Assembly: GCA_050739575.1 (NCBI GenBank)
Contig: JBOIBN010000027.1
Location: 1 to 31,034 of the forward strand
DNA: 31,034 bases
Direction of reading: 5' to 3'
DNA from: JBOIBN01 sp050739575
Lineage (GTDB): Bacteria > Pseudomonadota > Gammaproteobacteria > JAKDMP01
Part shown: positions 24,927 through 31,034 of the stretch, piece by piece
Numbering within the stretch: position 1 is the stretch's first letter
How the letters are laid out: each line of letters begins with the position of its first letter
Made by a program: the position numbers and the translations under genes
Notes under the pieces: generated by a model
Databases searched by the model: none
Told to the model about the DNA's origin: nothing
Seen by the model: only the letters and a program-made list of their open reading frames with translations

Positions 24927-25433
24927 ATGTTCAAGCAAATGTTGATCGTACCTCTCGCCGCCTTGGCCCTGGCGGCAGGCGCGGGCTATGCCCAGGCTTC
25001 CGCGAACAGCGACGCGGGTCCAACCATGTCATCGGGGATGCAGCACCATAGCCGCAGCGTCGATCTCTCTCAGTTGAAAACCCAGCTCAAGATTACCTCT
25101 TCGCAGGAGGGAGCCTGGGACGGTTTCGTGTCGGCCCTCAAGGCCATGCATCCGCACAAGCCGATGCATCATGCGCCCCCCTCGGGGACGGCGAAGCCGC
25201 TTCCGGCTCCGCAGGTTTTTTCGATGATGGCGCAACATGCCCAGGACTTTGCCGGCAAGGCACAACAGCTTTCCAGCGCCGCGGAAGCGCTCTACCAGAT
25301 GCTGACGCCAACGCAGCAGACGGTGTTAAACACTCATCTCGCCGAGATGCACGCGAAGATGGAGCAGCGGCATCGTCACTGGAAAGAGATGCGGAAGAGC
25401 CATAAAGCTGCCGCCCCCGCCACTGGCGGCTGA
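24927..25433 (+). CDS. Spy/CpxP-like (LTxxQ) periplasmic protein
   Basis: The 168-residue product starts at an ATG with AGGAG upstream and has a signal peptide ending near AQA (about residue 24). The mature part is helical, His/Met-rich and contains LKITSSQEGAW and LTPTQQTVL, the two LTxxQ-like motifs of the Spy/CpxP family. It ends with a basic His/Lys-rich segment and an Ala/Pro tail. Family members are periplasmic chaperones or stress modulators. Many His residues (MQHHS, MHPHKPMHH, RHRHW) could also bind metal. It is divergent from the two-component genes, matching the E. coli cpxP-cpxRA layout, and a strong terminator follows. Confidence 0.8.
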   Translation: MFKQMLIVPLAALALAAGAGYAQASANSDAGPTMSSGMQHHSRSVDLSQLKTQLKITSSQEGAWDGFVSALKAMHPHKPMHHAPPSGTAKPLPAPQVFSMMAQHAQDFAGKAQQLSSAAEALYQMLTPTQQTVLNTHLAEMHAKMEQRHRHWKEMRKSHKAAAPATGG

Positions 25434-25476
25434 GGCAGAAAACACTCTATAAAAACATACAGAACGCGTAACACAA

Positions 25477-25514
25477 AGTCCCCGGATGCCGATGCGTCCG
25501 GGGACTCTTTTTTT
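25477..25514 (+). terminator. Rho-independent terminator of the Spy/CpxP-like gene
   Basis: AGTCCCCGGA pairs perfectly over 10 bp with TCCGGGGACT across a 10-base loop, and seven T follow. The reverse strand could partly serve the convergent DUF2891 gene, but its T-run is poor. Confidence 0.92.
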
Positions 25515-25561
25515 CCCCCTTTTGTCGCTTGGGGTGAGGGGGGGATTTTTTCTTCAGGTGC

Positions 25562-26584
25562 TTAGCCGCCGCCGGTTTTGGGAGAATGCGTAAGGCAATA
25601 CACCGCGAAGGTCGGAAGCCAGTGGCTGGCGCCGTAATCGGTGCGGAGCGCCGCTGATAATCCGGTTTCGGCGTGCGCGGCCGATGCCGTCGCGAGAATT
25701 GCGCGGCGCGGATCGTCGGCGGGCAGACGCACGGCGATGCTGGCGAGCATCCAGGTTCGGCTGAGATTCAGGCCTGCGAGATGCGCGAGTTTGTAGTCCG
25801 CGGACTCGAGCATCGCAGCCGGTTCTAGCCATTCGCTTTCGCGGGAAGCGGGAATATCGGGCAGGAAATCCGCAAGCCACGCGGCAAAGTCGTCCGTCTC
25901 GCGAACACGGGCCATCAGATTGGCCTCCGCGAGCACGGGAGAAAGAAAATCGTGTCCGCCGGGTTCGAAGGCGAGTGCGGCGTCGACGTCGCGGCCGTAG
26001 AAATTCTCCGCGGCAGTGTGGACGGCGTTTACGATGCCGACGCGGGAGTTTGTCACGGCCCAATCGAACATCAGTGCGAGCGCGAAGGCGGTATTGGCGT
26101 GTTCGCCGGAGCGCACGGGATAGGGCAACGCGGTGAGCCACGGCGCGATGCGAGAGGCGATGAGTTCGGCAAGCGGCGAGAGTGCCGCCCGCAGATGCGG
26201 CCAAGGAGCGAGTTCCGCGTCCAGCGCGAGCAACCAGGCCCAGCCGTAGGGCCGTTCGAATCCCTCGCGGCCGGGCGCGGCAAAGTATTCGCGCTCGGCG
26301 CTCAAGTTTGTCGGAGTCAGATGCCGTTCGAGCAAGGCCCGTGCTTCCTGCACGAAGCCCGCATCCGGAAAGAGGCGCAGCAACCGTGCGAGCAGCCAGT
26401 GATTGTGAACCGCCGAGTGCCAGTCGAGACAACCGTAAAACGCCGGGTGCAGTGCGCGCGGCTCACGCGCATCTTCGACGTCGTTCAGCCAGTGCGTGAG
26501 ATGATTGGGATATTCGCGCGTGAGTGCGGCGCAAGCGACCGCGGTGAATCGCGCCGCAAGAGATTCGTCAAGCGCCTGCATCAT
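25562..26584 (-). CDS. DUF2891-family protein
   Basis: The 340-residue product matches DUF2891 in length and in its HPAFYGCLDWHSAVHNHWLLARLLR segment (46-70). It also has FERPYGWAWLLALDAEL and a SGEHANTAFALALMFDWA motif. The repeated His/Asp/Trp-bearing motifs and alpha/alpha-barrel-like helix pattern suggest an enzyme, but no reaction is known. There is no signal peptide, so it is probably cytoplasmic. It follows the phosphoribosyltransferase gene on the same strand after 68 bases. The repeat element at 26591-26734 lies in this gap, and its edge supplies the AGCAGG before the start codon. Confidence 0.85.
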   Translation of the reverse strand: MMQALDESLAARFTAVACAALTREYPNHLTHWLNDVEDAREPRALHPAFYGCLDWHSAVHNHWLLARLLRLFPDAGFVQEARALLERHLTPTNLSAEREYFAAPGREGFERPYGWAWLLALDAELAPWPHLRAALSPLAELIASRIAPWLTALPYPVRSGEHANTAFALALMFDWAVTNSRVGIVNAVHTAAENFYGRDVDAALAFEPGGHDFLSPVLAEANLMARVRETDDFAAWLADFLPDIPASRESEWLEPAAMLESADYKLAHLAGLNLSRTWMLASIAVRLPADDPRRAILATASAAHAETGLSAALRTDYGASHWLPTFAVYCLTHSPKTGGG

Positions 26585-26590
26585 TTCTAC

Positions 26591-26734
26591 CAGCCTGCTG
26601 AAAAACTACTGTGCTCGGCATCTTGAACCCGGGGGGTGCTCGAAATCCTCATTTACTCGCCTGCAAACTGCGGTTTCTGCGCTCCGGCTGTGTCCAAGCC
26701 GTCTTCGCTCGCTAGGTCTTTCAACAGCCTGCTG
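26591..26734. repeat. Small repeat element with imperfect inverted ends
   Basis: The ends CAGCCTGCTGAAAAA (left) and TTTCAACAGCCTGCTGG (right) are imperfect inverted repeats of the TTTTTCAACAGCCTGCT type. The interior CTCGAAATCCTCATTTACTC and GCGCTCCGGCTGTGTCCAAG look like a dispersed intergenic repeat. A diverged partial copy lies at 24674-24789. It covers the 3' end of the phosphoribosyltransferase gene and reaches almost to the DUF2891 start. Confidence 0.6.
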
Positions 26735-27279
26735 GTCTCGAACAGCGGCAGATGTCCGAGCGCAAGCACGTTGCGCCAGGTTTCGGCATCGCCCTCGGTG
26801 CAGATCGCGGCCTCGGCGACCACGCTGCCGCCGGCGCAGGCGACGATATCGCGCATGCCCTTGAGCGTCGAGCCGCTGCTTATCACGTCGTCCACCAATG
26901 CAACGCGACCGTTTTCCACCAGCCGGCGATCCTTTTCGTCGAGATAAAGCGTTTGTTCGCTCCCGGTCGTGATCGATACCGTCGTTACCGAAAGCGCTTC
27001 GCCCATATAGGACTTGTAGGCCTTGCGAAGCACCACGTAGGGCAGCTCCATGTGTGCCGCAAGCTGGTAGGCGAGGGGGATGCTCTTCGCCTCGGGCGTA
27101 ACGAGCACCGTCGGCGATCTTTCGGCGAGCAACTGCGCGAGCCGTTCCGCGGCCGCCTGCACCAGCTCTACGTCGCCGAGTATGTTGAGCACCGCGATGG
27201 CGAGTCCGGGTTTGACCTCGAAGAGCGGCAGTTCGCGGGTCAGTGCGCCGATGGAAATGTTGTGTGTGAGCTGTTTCAT
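26653..27279 (-). CDS. Phosphoribosyltransferase (adenine/xanthine PRTase-like)
   Basis: The 208-residue product has the type I PRTase PRPP-binding motif VALVDDVISSGSTL (126-139). It has a flexible-loop region around RKAYKSYMGEALSV and a VLVTPEAKSIPLA segment that resembles the PPi loop of adenine-type enzymes. The base it uses cannot be told from sequence. The start overlaps the stop of the upstream reductase gene by four bases (ATGA), so translation is coupled. Residues from about 183 to the end (SRLLKDLASEDGL onward) are encoded by the repeat element, so the original C-terminus has been replaced. The core domain is intact. Confidence 0.88.
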   Translation of the reverse strand: MKQLTHNISIGALTRELPLFEVKPGLAIAVLNILGDVELVQAAAERLAQLLAERSPTVLVTPEAKSIPLAYQLAAHMELPYVVLRKAYKSYMGEALSVTTVSITTGSEQTLYLDEKDRRLVENGRVALVDDVISSGSTLKGMRDIVACAGGSVVAEAAICTEGDAETWRNVLALGHLPLFETSRLLKDLASEDGLDTAGAQKPQFAGE

Positions 27280-28283
27280 GCTGGCTCTCCGATGCGGATC
27301 AGTGTGCGGCCGAGCGGAGCCCGGCGTTCGATCATCGCCTGCACGGCATCCATTACGGCCGGCAGTTCGATTTCGTGTGCGGCAATCTCGTTCAGCATCG
27401 CGGGCCTGAGTTCGGTCGCGAGGCGTTGCCAGATGGTTTCGCGCAACGCACGCGGCGTCGCCATCGAATTGATGCCGAGAAGGCTCACGCCGCGCAGTAT
27501 GAACGGGTACACGGTGGCTTTAAATTCGGCGCCGCCGGCGTTGCCGATGGCCGCGACGTTCCCGCTCCAGTCCACGATCGGCAACAGCCGCGCGAGTGTG
27601 TCGCCGCCCACGTTATCAACGGCGCCTGCGTAACGCGCGCTTTCGAGCGGACGGACGCCGAAGTCGGCGGCGCGCGGATCCAGCGTTTCGGCCGCGCCGA
27701 GTTTGCCGAGCCATTCTTTGGCAGCCGGTTTTCCGCTGAAGGCGACGACACGGTATCCCAGCTCCGAGAGCATTGCTACGGCGAGGCTGCCGACGCCGCC
27801 GCTTGCACCGGTCACCGCGACGTTGCCGTGTTCCGGTGTTTGGCCGTTGATTTCCATGCGGTGGATGGCGAGCGCGGCGGTAAAGCCTGCCGTCCCGAGT
27901 TGCATCGCGCTGCGCGTATCGAGTCCCGCGGGAATCTGAATCACGTGCTCGGCGGCGACGCGCACGTATTCGGCCAAGCCGCCGTCGTTAGTTTCGCCCA
28001 GTCCGCAGCCGGTGACGAGCACGGGATCGCCGGACTTGAAGCGCGGGTCTTCGCTTGCCTCGACGCGCCCGGCGACGTCGATGCCGGCGACGAGCGGGAA
28101 GCGGTGCATGATCTTGCCCTTGCCGGAAAGCGCGAGCGCATCCTTGTAGTTGAGGCCGGAATATTCGGCGCGGATCGTGACCGCGCCCGGCGCGAGATCC
28201 GCGAGCGCGAGTTCCTCGTAGCGCGCCTCGGTCGCATCGCCGGCGCGATGCACGCGCCAAGCCTGGAAACGGCGTTCGCTCAT
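27276..28283 (-). CDS. Medium-chain dehydrogenase/reductase, AcuI/YhdH type
   Basis: The 335-residue product fits the quinone-oxidoreductase-like YhdH/AcuI branch of the zinc-free MDR family. It has the catalytic-domain motif YSGLNYKDALALSGKG (41-56), FPLVAGIDVAGRV (62-74), GGLAEY, GTAGFTAALAI and the NADPH-binding VTGASGGVGSLA (157-168). AcuI reduces acryloyl-CoA to propionyl-CoA; whether this protein does so is inferred from family resemblance only. It overlaps the MBL gene upstream and the PRTase gene downstream by four bases each, which places it in the middle of a tightly coupled operon. Confidence 0.9.
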   Translation of the reverse strand: MSERRFQAWRVHRAGDATEARYEELALADLAPGAVTIRAEYSGLNYKDALALSGKGKIMHRFPLVAGIDVAGRVEASEDPRFKSGDPVLVTGCGLGETNDGGLAEYVRVAAEHVIQIPAGLDTRSAMQLGTAGFTAALAIHRMEINGQTPEHGNVAVTGASGGVGSLAVAMLSELGYRVVAFSGKPAAKEWLGKLGAAETLDPRAADFGVRPLESARYAGAVDNVGGDTLARLLPIVDWSGNVAAIGNAGGAEFKATVYPFILRGVSLLGINSMATPRALRETIWQRLATELRPAMLNEIAAHEIELPAVMDAVQAMIERRAPLGRTLIRIGEPA

Positions 28284-29248
28284 TGAGCTACGCGGCGACG
28301 CCCGAGGCGTTGGCGCCAGGCGAGCAGCCCCGCCGCGTTGAGGTTCATGTCCATTTCGAGCCAGGTCTCGCGCATTTTCGGCGCGACGTGTGTGCCGTGG
28401 GCGAGGAGCCGGCCGGCGAGATAGTCGTGCAGTGCGTGGCGCATTGTCTGTTGCGCATCTTCCTCTCCCTCGTGCGCCTCGGCGATTTCGACGAAACGAT
28501 CCACATCGTGGTGAAGATCCGCCGCCAGCCGTTCGATCTCGGTCACCTCGCTGTAGTGGGTGAGATACACGGCGCGCGGCGCGAGTGCGACGAGCCGTTC
28601 GATGGACGCGTGCATCTGCGCGGGATCGAACTGCGTCGGCGTGGTCGTTGGGAAAACGAATGGCTCGCCCTTCGGATTGTCGAACACGCGGTACGAAATG
28701 CCGAAGATGTCGCCCGAGAAAACGGCGTTCGCGGCCTCGTCGTGAACTGCAACGTGATGCAGAGCGTGGCCGGGCGTGTGCAGAAAGCGCAGCCGCGAGC
28801 TTCCGAGCATGATCGTTTCCTCGTCCTTAACATCGCGTATCCGCGTTGCAGGAATCGGGACCAGTGCGCCGTATAGCGTTTCATAGACCTTGTCACCGTA
28901 CACCGCACGCGTGCCAGCTTCGAGTTGCGCCGGATCGGCAAGATGCTGCGCGCCGCGCGGATGCACGACGGCGGTTGCGTTCGGCAATTCGCGCATCAGC
29001 GCGCCCGCGCCGCCCGCATGATCCAGATGCACATGGGTCAGAAGCACATAGTCAACTGTTTCACGCGGCACGTCGAGGGCTTCGAGCGCGGCGAGTAGCC
29101 CCGGCACCGAATGGTTGGTTCCGGTATCCACGAAGGCGGCGCGTCCGTCACGCACGATCAGGTGGCTTGCATCCAGCCCCGGGCGCACATACTCCGTGTC
29201 TATGGCATGGATGCCGTGCGCATAGGCGCGAATATCCGGAGTCGGCAT
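28280..29248 (-). CDS. MBL-fold metallo-hydrolase
   Basis: The 322-residue product has the metallo-beta-lactamase-fold metal motif THVHLDHAGG (His72, His74, Asp76, His77), a TPGHALHH motif with His161, and FSGDIFG with Asp180. Together these could hold two metal ions, as in glyoxalase II-like hydrolases. A C-terminal helical extension (about 235-322) with many Glu and His residues follows and is not assigned. The ribosome binding site is weak. It is the first gene of the coupled operon with the reductase and the PRTase. The substrate is unknown; a thioester such as an acyl-CoA would fit the neighbour but is not shown. It is divergent from the DUF945 gene. Confidence 0.9.
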   Translation of the reverse strand: MPTPDIRAYAHGIHAIDTEYVRPGLDASHLIVRDGRAAFVDTGTNHSVPGLLAALEALDVPRETVDYVLLTHVHLDHAGGAGALMRELPNATAVVHPRGAQHLADPAQLEAGTRAVYGDKVYETLYGALVPIPATRIRDVKDEETIMLGSSRLRFLHTPGHALHHVAVHDEAANAVFSGDIFGISYRVFDNPKGEPFVFPTTTPTQFDPAQMHASIERLVALAPRAVYLTHYSEVTEIERLAADLHHDVDRFVEIAEAHEGEEDAQQTMRHALHDYLAGRLLAHGTHVAPKMRETWLEMDMNLNAAGLLAWRQRLGRRRVAQ

Positions 29249-29358
29249 GGGAAACGGCCGCAGAAAGAACCTCTCAATTCTACACCGCCGACCCTCGCGC
29301 CTCGCTGTCGCGGGCGGGAGTGTATAGTTGCCTCCTGCGATCGAAATGGGGGCCGATA

Positions 29359-30741
29359 ATGCTGCGCAGAGTCCTCTATGCCGTCGCCGCGATTATTGCG
29401 ATCGTCGCAATTGCGGTGGCGGTCCTGCCGTACTTCGTGGGCCGGCAGGCCGAAAGCAGTTTTAAATACCAAGTCGCGTCATTCAACGCATCCCATTCCG
29501 CCGTTGCCCTGCACGTGGACGAATATCAGCGCGGCTTTTACGCGTCCGAGGCGGACGTTACGCTGAGCGGCGAGACGCAGGACGAGAACCATTCCTTTGG
29601 CCTTGTCTTCGGAACCGGCGCCACGGCCCGCTTTCACATCCGCATCAATCACGGGCCGATTCCGTTCGCGTCTTTCGGCGGCGGTCGCGTGAACTTCACG
29701 CCCGTCCTCTATACGGCGGAGTTCCGGGGCGAGAATCTGCCCCCGTTGTCCTTTCTGGGTGCCCTGAAGCCCGATGTCCATCTCGTGCAATATTTCAACG
29801 GCGCGACGACGACGCACGTCGTGCTGCCGCCGGGACGTTTCGGACTCGGCGCGGTCGGCGCCATCTGGCAGGGCGGCGAGGCCACCCTCCATTTGAATGC
29901 GGCGCGCGACCGGGCGGACTATGAGGGCACGATCAAACCGATAAATTTCCAGTTCCTGGTTGCCGATTCGGGCGCAACCTACAACGGCATTCTGAAGGGC
30001 ATCGAATTTTCCGGAACCGGACACAAGGGCGAACACGATTTCTGGGTAGGCCGCGGCACGAACCGATACGGCGGCCTCGTCGTGACTTCCGGCGGCAGCC
30101 AAATAGTCGCTCTCGCGGACCTGCAAAACGAAGTCGTGATCGGTGAAAGTGCGAACGGACTCCTGCTCAACGGCAGTTCGCACTCTGTGTTGAACGGCGG
30201 CACGATCAAGGGCTGGAACTTCTCACGCCTCACGCTGCAAGGCTCGGTCGCCGGACTCGATGCCACCGCATTGCGCCGCGGATTCGATGCGCTGCGCACA
30301 CAGGCGGATCAGACAAGTAAAGGCGTTACAGCCGCGCAAGCGCGTACCGTGATGGGCAACGCGCTCGCGCCGGCCGTCACCTCCGCCACCATTGCCGCCT
30401 TGTCGCTGACCCTCGCGGCGCCGAGCGGCAGCGCGCGTTTCGCGGCGCATATCGGGTTTACCGCCCCGCCTGGAGGAACTACGGCCGGCGCCTCTTCAAC
30501 GCCTGTTGCGCGGGCCGTCGGGCAGGGCAATCTCGCGTTCGACCAAAAGCTGGTGGATGATTTCGTCGCCAAGGTGGTGAATCCGATTCTGCCGCTGGTG
30601 GTGGACCAATCGCTGAAGTCGCTGGTGACGCAGGGCTATCTGACGCAGACGCCCGGCGGCGGCTACCGCGCCCTCATCGGTTACCGCGCCGGCGTGCTCA
30701 CGATCAACGGCCGGACCGTAAACCCGGCTTCCGAACCTTAG
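29359..30741 (+). CDS. DUF945 (YdgA-like) membrane-anchored protein
   Basis: The 460-residue product starts at ATG 29359; the frame is open far upstream but runs antisense through the MBL gene. It has an uncleaved N-terminal membrane helix (VLYAVAAIIAIVAIAVAVLPYF) followed by a long beta-rich periplasmic body, as in the YdgA family. The RGFYASEADVTLSG and INHGPIPF motifs and the GNLAFDQKLVDDFVAKVV C-terminal region fit this family. The function of the family is not established. A TATAGT hexamer about 35 bases before the start may be a -10 box, but no good -35 was seen. Intergenic spacing to the MBL gene is 110 bases, so the two promoters are close. Confidence 0.85.
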   Translation: MLRRVLYAVAAIIAIVAIAVAVLPYFVGRQAESSFKYQVASFNASHSAVALHVDEYQRGFYASEADVTLSGETQDENHSFGLVFGTGATARFHIRINHGPIPFASFGGGRVNFTPVLYTAEFRGENLPPLSFLGALKPDVHLVQYFNGATTTHVVLPPGRFGLGAVGAIWQGGEATLHLNAARDRADYEGTIKPINFQFLVADSGATYNGILKGIEFSGTGHKGEHDFWVGRGTNRYGGLVVTSGGSQIVALADLQNEVVIGESANGLLLNGSSHSVLNGGTIKGWNFSRLTLQGSVAGLDATALRRGFDALRTQADQTSKGVTAAQARTVMGNALAPAVTSATIAALSLTLAAPSGSARFAAHIGFTAPPGGTTAGASSTPVARAVGQGNLAFDQKLVDDFVAKVVNPILPLVVDQSLKSLVTQGYLTQTPGGGYRALIGYRAGVLTINGRTVNPASEP

Positions 30742-30939
30742 CGCCGGCCGGGCAATCCTGGGCTCCATGCCGGAAGCGGTGTAAAAATGAAACGTCGTCA
30801 CTGATGCCGCCGTGGCGTTATCATGCCGCCATGTTGATGGGGAAAGGTTTCGACGTAGGGGAGATGCGGCTTGATGCCGCTGGCTGCTCCGCAGGGCGAA
30901 ACCCGGTAATTCGACAATGAACGAAAGGAAGTAGGCGAC

Positions 30940-31034
30940 GTGCCCACACTGGACTGGATCGGCAAGGAAGCGGCGCTCGAACGCCACAATCAGGTGCCGT
31001 ACCGGCTGCTCGAAGCGGTGCCGGAACTTTCCGC
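30940..31034 (+). CDS. Site-specific DNA methyltransferase, N-terminal start (runs off the right edge)
   Basis: GTG 30940 follows AAGGAAGTAGGCGAC and opens a frame to the window end. The first 31 residues read PTLDWIGKEAALERHNQVPY then RLLEAVPELS. This closely resembles the N-terminus of type III Mod-like adenine methyltransferases, whose typical form is PTLDWIGKxAVxxHHxxVPxxLL. Catalytic DPPY and SAM motifs lie beyond the window, so the call rests on this short match. The 198 bases upstream have no gene. A restriction subunit may follow outside the window. Confidence 0.72.
   Translation, partial: MPTLDWIGKEAALERHNQVPYRLLEAVPELS

Noticed and set aside
28846..29358. Long open frame upstream of the DUF945 start
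   Set aside because: It is antisense to the MBL-fold gene, is Arg/Pro/Ala-rich without domains, and the membrane helix at 29359 marks a natural N-terminus.

Overview
The window comes from a high-GC proteobacterial chromosome, most likely a gammaproteobacterium. The evidence is a full-length MnmG (GidA), a class II fumarase, an OmpR/EnvZ-type two-component pair beside a Spy/CpxP-like gene, DedA and YdgA-like (DUF945) proteins, lipoproteins with clear lipoboxes, and GlyGly-CTERM exported proteins. No rRNA or tRNA gene, CRISPR array or prophage was seen. The species cannot be fixed from this stretch alone.

Region 1 (1-9.1 kb) is accessory and scarred. The left edge is the 3' end of an IS3-family transposase whose terminus has replaced the C-terminus of a small lipoprotein gene. 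Next is a subtilisin-fold secreted protease with a GlyGly-CTERM tail, split by a short lesion carrying stops in two frames. A 0.4 kb scar follows, with remnants of two genes that are intact further on (a lipoprotein and an MpaB-family oxygenase). Then come a secreted protein of unknown function, the intact lipoprotein, a 936-residue FG-GAP/cadherin-like GlyGly-CTERM protein and the intact MpaB-family gene.

Region 2 (9.1-11.7 kb) holds a compact ParE/RelE-type toxin-antitoxin pair divergent from mnmG.

Region 3 (11.8-20.4 kb) is an export-rich cluster. It has three S10 serine carboxypeptidase paralogues, each with a signal peptide and complete Ser-Asp-His triad. Between the second and third lie a GFA-family protein, a CPBP intramembrane protease and a class C beta-lactamase-like hydrolase. 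The second and third S10 genes end in nearly identical UUCG-loop terminators.

Region 4 (20.4-25.5 kb) is housekeeping and envelope: fumC, a divergent DedA gene, a response regulator/histidine kinase pair overlapping by 4 nt, and a divergent Spy/CpxP-like periplasmic protein. The layout resembles cpxRA-cpxP.

Region 5 (25.5-31.0 kb) has a DUF2891 gene and a three-gene operon (MBL-fold hydrolase, AcuI/YhdH-type reductase, phosphoribosyltransferase) whose genes overlap by 4 nt. A small repeat element supplies the last residues of the phosphoribosyltransferase. A DUF945 protein follows. The right edge is the first 31 codons of a probable site-specific (type III Mod-like) DNA methyltransferase, so a restriction-modification locus probably starts here.

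No complete novel system could be demonstrated. The most interesting points are the Glu-for-His protease with its lesion, the collapsed-duplication scar, the S10 cluster, the repeat-derived C-terminus and the coupled three-gene operon.
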